A stretch of DNA of 64,000 nt from Narthecium ossifragum (lineage: Eukaryota; Streptophyta; Magnoliopsida; Dioscoreales; Nartheciaceae), in NCBI GenBank assembly GCA_963920575.1, contig OY986975.1, positions 4,141,961 to 4,205,960 on the forward strand, in the 5' to 3' direction. The notes beneath the pieces were generated by a model. That model did no database searches. It had not been told where the DNA came from and saw only the letters and a program-made list of their open reading frames with translations. The position numbers and the translations under genes were made by a program. Positions 10,753-21,592 of the stretch are shown piece by piece; within the stretch, counting starts at the first letter, position 1, and each line of letters starts with the position of its first letter.

Positions 10753-13195
10753 TGTCACGCCCCGACCCGCGAAAGCCCAACCGGGCCGGGCGACGCGAAC
10801 CGAACCTACAAAACGCGGAAAAGAACGGCGAGGGTTCCCTCTAACCTATTGGTCTCCCTAACAGTTCACCAAAAGCACCCTCAATTAAAACAACAATATT
10901 TAGCAAAACCTCGAACCACAGATTTAAAACTTAAAGTGTTAAATATACATATCCTCGGAGAGGGGAAGATTCGAATACAACATCACTCCCGTAGGAGACT
11001 AACTAGCCAAAGGGTAAAAGCAGTAAATATCGCCACCTCTCAAAGTCCACCAGGCGCACCGCCGACCAACTGTCTGGTAGGAGCCACAGAGGAAGAACTG
11101 ACGCCTGCACCTGCAAAACACAGCCCGGGTAGGTGTGAGCACTAAGCTCAGTAGGGATCTACACTACGTCACACAGAAGGAAGGGGGAACGCAACAGTGT
11201 CGCCCTCAAGCCAGACTAGAGTGAGCTACAATGGTCCCATTACCATTCACCGGTGATCTCTAGGCATATCCAACCATGGTCACCCCAACGGACTGAGCCC
11301 ATCCTGGATATGCCTAGTGTCGCAGGGTGCCAGCTGTGGTCACCCAACTCGCCATGGGCCCACGCTGATGCCCCTACTGGCAGGAACGGACACTGCCCAA
11401 AGAATAAGACCCGCCACCGGTGGCATCCTCAACACCTGACTTGAGGCCGACACCACCTCTAATCATCATCAAGCAACAGGTGTACCAGTCCTCTAGGCCT
11501 ATCATCAATTTCGACTGGACACCACAATTCAAACCGGGTCCAAACTACCCAACCCCGGTCCTAGGGCTAAGTCCGAGCTTCCAACTTCGGGATGGCGACC
11601 CAAGGATCACCCACGCCCTAACCAATGCAACTAATGCACAATTCAACAATGCATGCTATGACATACACAAACAGGAGATAGGCATACAACAGTATGGCAA
11701 ACATCATATGATTCAGCCGGATCGCTGCAGCGGTACTACCGACCGCTGCCAGCCGATCCGCAGCGGGTTCCGGCATTACGACGGTACCACAACCGTCGAC
11801 CGCAGACTCCTGCAACGGGAAGCAACCCCGAAAACCGCTCATGAACAGTAGAAATATAATATTATAATTCGACATATAATATTATATTTAAAACACCAAA
11901 AGTTCTCTACTAGAGGCTATTTGGTCTAGTCGATCCAACGTCTAAACGATGTCGGATTCAAGATCCAACTTAGCGACCAGTAGAGCTACATGTATGGATC
12001 AACATATCCAAAATCCAGAATCATCCAACGGTTGGATTAACGGGAAAACGCTAATGAAAACCGCTAATCAAAACTAACTTTCTAATTAATTGCTGCAACG
12101 CAGCCCTCCGGTAAACAATTCATAAGACATTGTAGAAAAATTGGAAAATTACGAAACAAGATGGAATGGAAAGCTAACAAAGAGATCTACAACTCTTATG
12201 TTTATCTCAGCCCAAGATCACGTACAGGACGGCCGGAAAACACGCCGCAAGCCGTCTGTTCTTCAAGAACAGCAGAAAAACAGAGAAACCGAGCTTAATC
12301 ATGTATAAAACCTACTCAAATCTCAACCAAATATCATGAAACTCAAATCAGTTATTCTATTAGGCATAAGGAAGCTAACAACACCAAGATCAACAAGATC
12401 CAACGGCTAGATCACGAGCAACCCACTTAAGAACACATGTAGGTAGAAGAACCTACCCAACAGCGCATTCCTCGGTTGATCCCTCGCAAACCCGTCAACA
12501 ACACAGCTCCAAACCACCTCAGCAACCTTCCTCTCGTCGCCACGAATCCAACAAGCTTTGGAACGCCAAAATCGGTGGCCGGAGGAGGGAGAACGGAAGA
12601 AAAGAAGCTCGCCGGCGGAAGAAGAGAAGAAACAGAGCACCGCGAGAAAGAAGGAAGAAGAAGAGAGGAGAAGAGAAGGGAAGAAGGGGAAGGAAAGCCT
12701 GGGGGAAAGCCGGCGAAGGCAGGGAAAAGCTGGGGGAGGGGAGGGAAAGTCCTCCCCTTCTGACAAGGGAGAGCGACGGCCGGCTGCCGTCATCGCGGAA
12801 GAGAAAAGAAAAGCCACCGACTGTTTGATCACGAGTCCAATCGATCGCTCCAAGGAGCGATCGATCACTCTCGAGCCGCAAACAGCCCAAAGACCTCCTG
12901 CACTAAGCGATCGATCTCCAAAGCATGTCAGATCGATCTGGATAGCAAGGCCAGATCGATCTCATTAGCAATCCAGATCGATCTCTTTCGTCCAGAAAGG
13001 CAAACTTGGGCTAAAACACAAGCCCAAGCTCAGGTCTTCCGATCTCGGGTTCACCTAGCCATTCTAAACAAACACTAACACAAACAAGGCCAGTGTGTGC
13101 ACACGCGGGTGTGTAACAAACCAACAAGGCGTAATTTACCAAATTGCCCTTGCGGTCTACAACGAGCCACAGGGGTAGAGGGGCAGGTCCTCACA
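10753..13195 (+). mobile_element. Solo LTR, family C copy 1 (TSD TGGCC)
   Basis: It begins TGTCACGCCCCGACCC and ends GGTCCTCACA, 2443 bp long, with a perfect 5-bp TSD TGGCC (10748-10752 and 13196-13200). The start and end sequences are those of a large gypsy-type LTR family with relatives at 22399-25073 and 17252 onward. It holds a purine-rich stretch at 12580-12760 and a GATCGATC island at 12839-12986. ORFs inside (10747-11145, 11420-11851, 12407-12968) are frame accidents of the LTR. It sits in the proline-rich frame 14 bp from the other solo LTR. Confidence 0.95.
12839..12986. repeat. GATCGATC island in the family C solo LTR (copy 1)
   Basis: The octamer CGATCGATC or AGATCGATCT recurs at short intervals, in arms such as GAGCGATCGATC and CCAGATCGATCTC. 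It lies 210-356 bp before the LTR 3' end. In the related solo LTR at 22399-25073 the same position carries GGATCGATCC arms instead. Confidence 0.8.
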
Positions 13196-13952
13196 TGGCC
13201 TTTGATGCCTCTGGAGATCCTTCAGTGGGCTGTGAAAGGAGGTTATGGTAGTATTGGGCAGAGGTAGGCCGTGACTTCCTTCAGGTTTGCCGCCGGAGTG
13301 GGGGAAGTTGGAGTTGGGAGCCGGTGGGGTTGTACATGGAACGACTATGGGAGGAGAGGTTGGGTGGTTGTGAGGAGCTTCAAGAACGCCGGTGAGTTTT
13401 GAGCTTCCGCCGAGGTCAATGATGAAGAAGGGATGGTCGGGGAAGGTTGTGATGGGATTGGGGTAGGAGTGAGGAGGACCTTGGTGGCTGTTACATGGTG
13501 TGGGGAGGGCTTCAACTAAGGTGAGGTTGGTGGCTGTAGCTTTGTGGATGGTGGATAGATCGCCAGAGATGACAATCGACAATGGAGATGGTAAAGGAAG
13601 GGATGCGGGTTTATAGGGGGAAAGATGGTGACCTTGGTTAGTGACGGGGGCTGTCGAAGAGGAATAGGGAGAATTGCTGGTGGTGGGAAGGTAGGGTTTG
13701 GATGAAGGGAAGGAGGAAGAAGATGATGGCAGGGTGTTGACTGGGCTGGGATCTGGCGTGGTTGGGTAAGGGGGCAGCGGGTGTTGTTCATGGTTTGGGT
13801 AATGGGGCAGCTCATGGGTAGGTGGAGTATGAGGAGGGCAATAGTGGGGTTGTGGATGAAGCGGAGTCGTAATCCAGGTAGAGCTGGGTTTAGGTTCTGC
13901 AATCCAAGTTGCAGCTAGAATGGGATTTTGACTTGGAATCTGAACCATGGTA

Positions 13953-14090
13953 TGTGCAATTTACCAAACTACCCTTGGGGTTCAAAATCAACAATGCGAT
14001 CAACCGATCGCGCTCGGCGCTGAAAGAGGCCAACAAGGCACGGCCCCAGACCTATGTGGTCGAGCCAGGTTAGAGGAATGGGTCCTCACA
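13953..14090 (+). mobile_element. 3' end fragment of a family C-like LTR
   Basis: GTGCAATTTACCAAACTACCC through GGTCCTCACA matches the last ~70-140 bp of the family C LTRs at 13130-13195 and 53437-53575. Only the LTR end is present. It is followed at 14091 by GGTGAAACCCTAACCC, plausible start of internal sequence. Confidence 0.7.
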
Positions 14091-14428
14091 GGTGAAACCC
14101 TAACCCTCTCAAGTTCTTGATGGTTAGTTATGGTTATACTTAGATCTAGGGCTTGTGAAGCCCTAGAGTTGTTATTGATGCCTTTAATTCTTTTGTGGAT
14201 GCTATTGTGAATGTTTTGAATGTTTAGGGATGGAACCCTAGTTAGGGTTCATCCTATTTGTTGGATCTCAAGGGTTGGAACCCTTGGGAATGGCTTGGGA
14301 TAGACAATAGGGATTGGATTGGATCCAATGCCTTTCGTATGTTTATATAAATCCCTAACCTATGTTTTTTATGTGAGTATGCTTATGTTATGAGATGAAT
14401 AGTATCAAATGGCATCGAATGTGTATCT
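14091..14428. other. Retroelement internal-like sequence, no gene seen
   Basis: The stretch between an LTR end and the next LTR contains repeated AACCCTAG/GGAACCCT motifs and no open frame of note. It is probably a leader fragment of the element whose LTR ends at 14090. Confidence 0.4.
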
Positions 14429-15443
14429 TGTTAGTCCTAGTATTGTTTTGATGATGTCAAATTGTGTATGATGATAAAACATTGTTTTAATATTAACATC
14501 CCTTAATTTGGAAAGTATTAAAGTCATATTTAAGATATTTTTGTACTCGCGATCGATGCGATGGTTGATGCACGTATTGACCGTGGAGACTAGTGGTTGA
14601 TGCATAGATCAACCGTGGTTGCTGTTCATGGGAAATAGGCCGACGATCGATGGACCGATCGACTGTGGCCTATGTGACTTGTCTTGGAGAAGTGAAGGTC
14701 GAAAGAGTCATCGATCCTGAGAAGCGTTTCTCACAACAGAGGCTCACGGACGATATGGTGGATGATCCGACGGTCAACCGTGAAGCCTGAAGGTCGATTT
14801 GACGGTCGACCCAAGTGCTACTTTGAACAAGACGGACGATGTGGCGGATGATGCAATGGTCGACCACGAGTTAGAAAACTAGCTAGCCGTTACAGAGCCG
14901 TTGGAGAAGGAGAAAATAGCCGTTGGAAGGCTATTTGCAGGGCTTTGGAGCTCATCTATAAAAGGGGAGATGCATCAAACTTGCAACAGATTGAGGGGGA
15001 GCTAGGGATCATTGGAAAATCTTTGTAGCAAGTTTATTCTCTTTATTTGTAAGCTTAATTTTTGTAAAACTACTTCAAGTTGTGAAGTAGACTTTGAGAG
15101 AGATTCCAATAGTAAGTTGGAGAGATTGTAAGGTTGCCAACCACCCATTAGCTTGGTGGATAGGTTGCCAAGCACCCGTAAGCTTGGTGGAAAGCTTGTA
15201 AAAGGTCTTGCAAATAGTGGAACCTCAAGAATGACCCTTGAGTGAAATGGACGTAGGCAAGGTTGGCCGAACCACTATAAAAATATGGTGCAATCTCTCT
15301 AACTTATCTCTTGTCCTTTATTTACTTGCTTTATTTTATAATCTATTCATTTACAAGCATATGGTTTTATTAGACTCCTCTCTAGGTTTCCATCATCGAT
15401 TTTCTTTTATATGACCTAAGATCAACCCCCTCTTAGACCTTCA
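14429..15443 (+). mobile_element. 5' LTR of a SIRE-like Ty1/copia element
   Basis: The segment begins TGTTAGTCCTAGTATTG and ends ACCTTCA just before a primer-binding site. Its length is about 1 kb, which is usual for SIRE/Maximus LTRs. It is followed by a leader and a gag frame in the same orientation. The 3' LTR was not found in the window. Motifs such as GCGATCGATGCG and GACGATCGATGG occur at 14545-14720. Confidence 0.75.
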
Positions 15444-15445
15444 AT

Positions 15446-15456
15446 TGGTATCAGAG
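15446..15456 (+). other. Primer-binding site (initiator tRNA-Met)
   Basis: TGGTATCAGAG immediately follows the LTR end. It is complementary to the 3' end of plant initiator methionine tRNA, the standard primer of Ty1/copia elements. Confidence 0.88.
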
Positions 15457-16092
15457 TCTCATCTCTATTTTAGTGGTGTAATAACCATTAGATGATCCTA
15501 AATCGATATGGAAAACATAGAGGGACAATCTACCAATAGGCCACCATTTTTCAATGGATCAAATTATACATATTGGAAGACTAGGATGGAGATTTTTATA
15601 CAATCTATGGACTATGAAGCATGGATGATTATTGAGGATGGAGATTTCACTCCTACAAAGATCAGTGAGGGAAAAGATGTTCCAAAAGCTAAGAGTGAGT
15701 ATACCACAAATGATTTTAAAAGACTTCAAGTAAATGCCAAAGCTAAAAATTTTCTATTTTGTGCCCTTAGCTCAAATGAGTTTAATAGAATTTCGACATG
15801 TAAATCGACAAAGGAGATATGGGATAAACTTGAAGTCACTTATGAGGGTAATAGCCGAGTCAACGAAACTAAACATAGTATACTTGTTAATGATTATTAG
15901 TTATTTTCAATGAAGGATGATGAGAACATAAGTAATATGTTTACACGCTTTACCAATATTATAAATGTTCTTGATTCTCTTGGTAAAGTCTATACTAATG
16001 ACGACATTGTGAGAAAGATCCTTAGGTGTCTACCTAAATCATGGGATCCCAAAGTGACGGCAATCGAAGAAGCGAAAGATTTATCAAAACCG

Positions 16093-16637
16093 TGAGAATC
16101 CCCCCTAGGGGGTGAATTGTGTGGATCCGGCATCTTGATGGTGGCATTCGCCTTGGGGGGTCTGGCTGAGTTGGATGGTCGAGTAAGCAATCTCACAACG
16201 CCTAAGTGTGGATCGGGGACATATCTATATGGATGTTAGTCGTCTTTTATAACACAACACATTTTAAAGCCGTGATGGCAGTGATTTCGTTAGAAGCTCC
16301 AAGGTTAAGCGTGCTTGCCTTGGAGCGGTTCCGGGAGGGGTAACCTACTGGTAAGTGTTCTGAGTTTTTGCGGATGAGCCAAAAGCCCACAATATTATGT
16401 GGGAAGAGCGAGGGCGTACCCAGCTGGAAATTGTGACATATCTATATGTATGTTAGTCGTCTTCTATAATATAACACGTTTTAAAGTCGTGATGGCAATG
16501 ATTCCATCAGAAGCTCCAAGGTTAAGCGTGTTTGCCTTGGAGGGTCCCGGGAGGGGTGACCTACTGGAAACTGTTCCATTTTTCCACGGATGAGCTAAAA
16601 GCGGACAATATTATATGGGAAGGGTGAGGGCGTTACA
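16093..16637 (+). mobile_element. Cassandra-like element with 5S rRNA-derived domain
   Basis: The insertion begins TGAGAATCCCCCC and ends GGGCGTTACA and is flanked by AAAACCG on both sides (16086-16092, 16638-16644); a 5-bp TSD AACCG lies within that. It contains two ~217-bp units starting at 16218 and 16435. Each holds a sequence close to plant 5S rRNA from box A to box C: GAAGCTCCAAGGTTAAGCGTG, then GGGAGGGGTGACCTACTGG. Cassandra elements are known for 5S-like promoters in their LTRs. No PBS or coding capacity is seen, and the two units are separated by only about 15 bp, so this may be a pair of LTR-like units rather than a full element. Confidence 0.75.
16218..16637 (+). repeat. Two tandem 5S-like LTR units (~217 bp period)
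   Basis: GACATATCTATATG starts at 16218 and again at 16435. Both units carry TTAGTCGTCTT, then the 5S-like box A/box C core, then ACAATATTATGTGGGAAG or ACAATATTATATGGGAAGGG. The second unit ends at the element end. The reverse complement starts TGTAACGCCCTCACCC, a common plant LTR start. Confidence 0.85.
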
Positions 16638-16970
16638 AAAACCGTCACTTGATGAACTCATGAGTTCTCTCATCACCTATGAGATGAACATGGAGAGGAG
16701 CAATGATACAGAAAGGAAGAAAAAGAAAATCATTGCTCTCAGGTGAAAAGGGAAACTCCTCTTCTTACGTAAAGAAAATTATTTGGTTTGAGTGTAGGAA
16801 GCTGGAAATTACGTATCCAATAGTCCAAAGCTCAAGAAATCTTCAAAGAAGAAGAAGGCCACAGAGATTATTCGGGGAGAAAATGACTTGAGCTCCACCT
16901 CTGAAGAAGATAAAAAAGAAATTGCAAACATTTTGTTTAACTGCATTCGGAGAACAAGAAAATAAATTTG

Positions 16971-17251
16971 ACAAGTGGAGGCTCAAGGTATTTGAAGGTG
17001 GATAACAAATTGCTATCAAAAGAAATAGAGGTATGCTTTAATTTTTTTATATATATTCCCTCCATTATATCTTGTTATTCCATTTTATAAAGTTATTTTA
17101 TGTTTAACTTCAAATGGTTTAAGAAAGTCATCATTTTTGTGAAGAATTGATTACTTTTTCAAATGACCTTTTATTGTAAATCTTTACTTGGTATCTTGTT
17201 TGAGAAGATTTTTAAACTTTCAATTTTGATTTTAAAACCTTCAATTGGTTT
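16971..17251. other. AT-rich sequence, no gene seen
   Basis: Low-complexity AT-rich DNA between the end of the recognisable gag and the next LTR. It may be decayed copia sequence; no motif supports a call. Confidence 0.4.
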
Positions 17252-19800
17252 TGTCACACCCCGACCCAGAAAATCCATCCGGATCGGGACGTGAGGGGGA
17301 ACCTACACTATTTACATTCGATACGGCGCGACAATACACAAAGCGAAAATAATTTGAACTTAAAAGCTTCCAAGGGCATAAAGGTAAAACTAAATATTAC
17401 ATTGCAGAATAAAACTCAATCAAAAGAGGGAACATGATTTCATATATTAAATGTTAAATACATCATCCTCAAAAGGTAACTTTAAACAAAAGCTGCCAAA
17501 ATATACATCTGTCCCTCTGAGATCTCAAACGCCTCAGGAAGTCGACGCGCCGCCAAGACTTGATCTAGCTGGAACCACCGAGAAAAAGCCGACGCCTGCA
17601 CCTACAAACGCAGCCCGGGTAGGAGTGAGCAATAAACTCAGTAGGGTTCTACTCTACTCTACATCGCACAGGAAAGAGGGGAAACTACAAAGGCCCGGGT
17701 TCTGTCTCATCTCTAAGGGAAACTCACGTTACGTCCACCGCCTACCCCAGGGCACGCGCTCTATGACCTCAACCGTCAACAGCCGTCCCTCTCAACCACC
17801 AAGCGCCCAATGCTGAAAAACAAAGGGATAGGACCCAGGGCAGCACGTAACTTCCCTTAACACGAATACTGAGCATGAGACGAGAACTCTGAGCGACCTC
17901 TACACGTCAACCAATAGATAGTAGCCAACTAGACCCATCCTCAAGAATATAGAGATTTGGCATAACAATCACACCCTAGTCCTTGCTACTCAGCCACGGT
18001 CCTAGAGCTAGATCCGAGCTACCCGAGAGCCTCGGATCGGCGAAGACCCTATTCACCCGCACCCTAGCCTTATGCTCTAATGCAAACAAGATGCATGCAA
18101 TGCTCAGGCACAGATAAAGAGATATAGTCATGCAACAATATGACAATAATTATACAAGGCTAGGCATAGCCTATAGCTAGCCAAAGGGGTGAGCATAGCA
18201 AGGGTCTCAAATACAGATAAGCTATACTAACAATACAGCGAAGCCAATTTCGGCATTACAACGGCGTCCACAGCCGTCAACCGAAATTGCTATAGGGGAT
18301 ACAACCCCGGCCAAGCCAACAAGCCACAAATACAAGATATATACTCTACCAGTACAACGGGTTATGCCCCCGGTGCACGCCGGCAATCAGCGGGGCTATT
18401 AATCAAAGCAGTAAATCTATACTATGCATGCAGGGCAAACCTCCGGCCCATTTATACTAAACATTCCCGGGAGTCGTCACTCCCCCGGTTAACCATAAAG
18501 CGATAGAGCAATCACAAACTATATTTATATAGGTATAACACGCTTTATCGGGAAACTGCTTGAAAACCGGTAGAAATCGGTAAACCGAACCGGAATATAA
18601 ATCACGGCGTAATCTGAGGATAAATCCGTTAAAATCCTGATTAAAATATTATAATAAACTTTACCTATCATTGGGAAAGTCACACGAGAAATCCGGGTCG
18701 AAAAGAAACCAAAAACATCAAATTCGGATCAATTATACAAATCAGCATATAAAGGATCGATCATCTTACCCAAGATGATTGATCATTTACTTGGGTGATC
18801 CCTCTCAAGGAGGGGTGATCAATCTTCCCTTTCAAGGAAGATCGATCCTCCTTAAGGGTGTTCCCTGCCTGGGAAGGAGGGATCGATCTTCCTCCATAAG
18901 AAGATCGATCTCCCTCAGGATGGTGTTCTTTTTGGGGAAAAAGGATCGATCTCAAACACACCCTCTGTCAATAAATGATCGATCTTCCTTACAAGGAATA
19001 TCGATCATCCTTAGATGAGACAGAATGCTCCAACATAGGTGATCGATCATTTCATCCAAATGATCGATCCTTCATGATCGGCAGAGCAAAGTGAATAGTG
19101 CATGAGATCCAATTTCTTGGATTTAACCTATCAAAACGTATCGAAATCAAACCAAACCTGGTAGGCATGTTCAATTGGATGTGAGAAATCTAATGACACT
19201 AAGAAATCCAACTTTTGATGATCAAATCCGTCGAATTAAATCAAATGGCCCGTAAGCCGACGAAATCGACGAAAAACTGAATTTGTTGGATTTGATCTAT
19301 CAAACAGCGATGGAATCCATTCAAACTTTGCATGAAGGTCTATTTGATGGTGGGGAATTCATTCATGCAATAAAAACCAAACTCAAATCATGAAATATCA
19401 GATCTGAGTCCGACCCCGTCAAAAAACCGACAAAAATACGGAATCCGTCCGACAGAATACAGAAATGAAACCATAGCTAGCTTCTAAACATGCTAAGGTA
19501 CAAGAATACCGAAAATCAAAACATTCCAATACACAACAGCTACAAAACACAAAAAGACGATCCTAGGGTTACTAACTCATAGGAATTGGGTAGAAACACC
19601 TACATGTAGCAACAAGCAGGCGATCTACGAGATCCTCAACTCTGATCGCCGTGGATCCACGCCGAAACGCCGCAGCCCAAAGCTCCAGTCGGAAGCCCAC
19701 GAGGAGAGAGAGAGGAGAGAAGAGAAAGAAAGAGAAGAGAGAGAAAAGAAAAGGGTTTAAATAGAAAGTTGGAATCGATTACAACCGTCCGATTCGATCT
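17252..19800 (+). mobile_element. LTR of a third, diverged family C-like element, cut by a gap
   Basis: Starts TGTCACACCCCGACCCAG and shares with the other family C LTRs the block CGCCTGCACCTACAAACGCAGCCCGGGTAGGAGTGAGC (in parts) near 17590. It is otherwise diverged. The sequence continues to the N gap at 19801, where the expected TCCTCACA end would lie. The left flank GGTTT (17247-17251) is the candidate TSD and could be tested once the gap is closed. A GATCGATC island occupies 18750-19080. Confidence 0.72.
18750..19080. repeat. GATCGATC island in the third family C-like LTR
   Basis: At least nine GATCGATC or one-mismatch octamers occur, in arms such as AAGGATCGATCATC, GAAGATCGATCCTCC and GAGGGATCGATCTTCC. 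Neighbouring octamers are often arranged so that the flanking purine and pyrimidine arms can pair. Confidence 0.8.
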
Positions 19801-20000
19801 NNNNNNNNNNNNNNNNNNNNNNNNNNNNNNNNNNNNNNNNNNNNNNNNNNNNNNNNNNNNNNNNNNNNNNNNNNNNNNNNNNNNNNNNNNNNNNNNNNNN
19901 NNNNNNNNNNNNNNNNNNNNNNNNNNNNNNNNNNNNNNNNNNNNNNNNNNNNNNNNNNNNNNNNNNNNNNNNNNNNNNNNNNNNNNNNNNNNNNNNNNNN
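19801..20000. other. Assembly gap (200 N)
   Basis: A run of 200 N. It separates the LTR starting at 17252 from family-A sequence. Repeats on both sides make a collapsed repeat a likely cause. Confidence 0.99.
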
Positions 20001-20029
20001 GAAGATGCAAACCCAAGTTGCTTCGAGGC

Positions 20030-20215
20030 CTCCGAGATCACATCGGCTCCGACATTGTCGGCGTCGAGCCCTCCAAGATCGCATTGGCGTCGAGCCCTCC
20101 AAGATCGCATCGGCTTCGAGCCCTCTGAGGTCACGTCGACTTCGAGCCCTCCGAGATCGCATCAGCTTCGAGTCCTCCGAGATCACCTCGGCTTCGACCA
20201 GATAGGTGTCGAGCC
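20030..20215. repeat. Minisatellite, ~30-bp unit
   Basis: The unit TCGAGCCCTCCGAGATCGCA, with variants, repeats about six times with a 30-bp spacing (GCGTCGAGCCCTCCAAGATCGCATTG and similar). All frames over it are repetitive, which explains the several overlapping ORFs. It belongs to the family A element. Confidence 0.8.
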
Positions 20216-20804
20216 ATCTTTCTTTCATCGCCAATCGACAACGGTGACCCTCCAAGGGTCTCGTGAAGCTTCGAGATGTTGGAACTGCTGGATCGGGGGT
20301 CTCGCGACCTTTCCTCCCTCGACCCCGACGTCTAACGGGCATCGCTTGTCGCCGATCCAAACCTGGCGAAGCTTCAACCCCCATATCTGGCCATCCGTGA
20401 GCTTGTTGTCTTGGAAGTTGATGTGTACCTTGGTTGAACCAAGCGCTCCCTTGACCTCATCCGCGACTCGGCGTCGACGTTGTGGGTTGGAGCCATTTTT
20501 TCTTATAATGCCAGCATGCATGCTACACGTTCCTACATGTACGTAGCACGCTCGAGTCTCGTTCGCTCACTACCTCCTCGGGATGAAATCCTCGAAGTGC
20601 TCATCGTTCATGATCGAGGCAGAGGCTCGCGAGGGATTCGACGTACGTGATCACAGGCTCGAGGAGCTCGACGTACGTGATGGAGATGGGGGCTCAAGAG
20701 CTCGATGGCATGATCAAGTCGAGGCCCTCGAGGCTGCTTTTCACTCGATGTCTGAAAGAGCATGATCAAGAACACACAGGGGTATGGGATGGTGCGGTGT
20801 GATC

Positions 20805-21563
20805 TCACTGGCTACTGTCGTGGTGTGGTACGATGACCAAAGTTTGCCCCCCCCCCCCCCCCCCCCCCGAGTCAAACGAAAACTTCACCGTGACCATTGA
20901 GTTAGCCATTGGGATGATGCAAGTATATTTGGAGCCGATGTAGTCGTCAGTGTTGTCGATGCCGCCTTCATCGTCGTTGTTGATGATGCCTCTTTCGTCG
21001 AAGTTGTCGATGTTGCCGTTGTCGTCGACGTCAGAGACATCGTTGATGCCATTGTCATCAATGTCGTCGATGTATTCACCCTTGGTCTGCTGCCTCCCGA
21101 GCTTGAGTCGATCTCCCATCACAAGCTTTAGATCTGCTTCTATGATGATGACCATCTCCTTCGTTGACTGTTGCGGCTCCTCCCGGACGAGTGACCCTTT
21201 TTGGGTTATGGTTATGGCTTGGGGGGTTTGGTTAGAGGGGTGTTTTTGCGTAGTTGTGGCCTCTTGTATGCCTTGAGCCATCAATTCTCGAGCGTCGGAT
21301 CGGACTGCTTGGTGTTTGGCTTCTATGGTTACATGGAGGTTGTTGGCTACTTGGTCTAATTGATCCTTGAGCGCATAAAGTAACTTCCCGATTCCATCAA
21401 TGGCCTTCCTTAAGTCGGCGTTGGCTTCTTGATTTCGAGTTTGCTGAGAATCATCGCCATGCTTGTCAGTTGTCGAGGATGAATCTCGATGATTTTGGTC
21501 AAGCGGTTGATTGTCTGGGTCATGTCGGTCATGGAGATCGACGATTATAGACTTAGATGTCAT
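20805..21563 (-). CDS. Family A gag-like protein, coding potential uncertain
   Basis: The frame starts MTSKSIIVDLHDRHDPDNQP about 30 bases after the LTR and is 252 codons long. It is highly charged, with a predicted helical middle (LRKAIDGIGKLLYALKDQLDQV) and an aspartate/asparagine-rich repeat segment (DDNGINDVSDVDDNGNIDN) near residues 170-225. A glycine run encoded by 22 consecutive Gs follows. The position right after the LTR and PBS is that of gag. The same protein is readable, but frameshifted, at 53870-54700, which supports real past coding. No zinc knuckle was found. Confidence 0.5.
   Translation of the reverse strand: MTSKSIIVDLHDRHDPDNQPLDQNHRDSSSTTDKHGDDSQQTRNQEANADLRKAIDGIGKLLYALKDQLDQVANNLHVTIEAKHQAVRSDARELMAQGIQEATTTQKHPSNQTPQAITITQKGSLVREEPQQSTKEMVIIIEADLKLVMGDRLKLGRQQTKGEYIDDIDDNGINDVSDVDDNGNIDNFDERGIINNDDEGGIDNTDDYIGSKYTCIIPMANSMVTVKFSFDSGGGGGGGQTLVIVPHHDSSQ
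20847..20868. repeat. Homopolymer run, 22 C
   Basis: Twenty-two consecutive Cs on the plus strand (Gs in the gag-like frame, coding a glycine run). The homologous place at 54675-54690 reads CTGGGAGGGCAAGC with only three Gs, so the run expanded in this copy. Length may be inexact because of sequencing. Confidence 0.9.
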
Positions 21564-21592
21564 TTTTGGCTTCCGTTGTGGTCGCCAAAACT

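Larger units (their letters stand above)
8176..13948 (-). pseudogene. Long proline-rich reading frame split by two solo LTRs
   Basis: Three pieces on the minus strand (13948-13201, 10752-10739 and 9138-8176) are separated only by the solo LTRs at 10753-13195 and 9139-10733. When each LTR and one TSD copy are discounted, the frame runs through both joints without a stop or shift (…KDLQRHQRP…PPDLFPG…DHHRFH…), giving about 575 codons. It is rich in proline, serine and histidine, with no recognised domain. It lies upstream of a gypsy polyprotein tail in the same orientation, so a gag-like or additional ORF of that element is possible; a host gene is not excluded. Strong composition bias could also allow a long chance frame. 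Confidence 0.5.
15508..16970 (+). pseudogene. SIRE-like copia gag, interrupted
   Basis: The frame opens MENIEGQSTNRPPFFNGSNY and continues with YWKTRMEIFIQ and IWDKLEVTYEGN, typical of copia gag (UBN2/DUF4219-type). An in-frame TAG lies at 15898-15900 and the same frame then continues (MKDDENISNMFTRF, LRCLPKSWDPKVTAI). At 16093 a 545-bp element interrupts codon KP|SLDEL, after which gag resumes (SLDELMSSLITYEMNMER) with frameshifts and a degenerate zinc-knuckle region. Gag would form the cytoplasmic virus-like particle. No protease, integrase or RT follows; the frame is lost before 17251. Confidence 0.78.

Noticed and set aside
12407..12968. Overlapping ORFs on both strands of 95-153 codons
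   Set aside because: They lie in a purine/pyrimidine-rich part of a solo LTR defined by TSDs; open frames on both strands follow from the base bias.
19636..20546. Several ORFs of 98-201 codons across or beside the N gap
   Set aside because: They run through unknown bases or over a 30-bp minisatellite and have no consistent motif.
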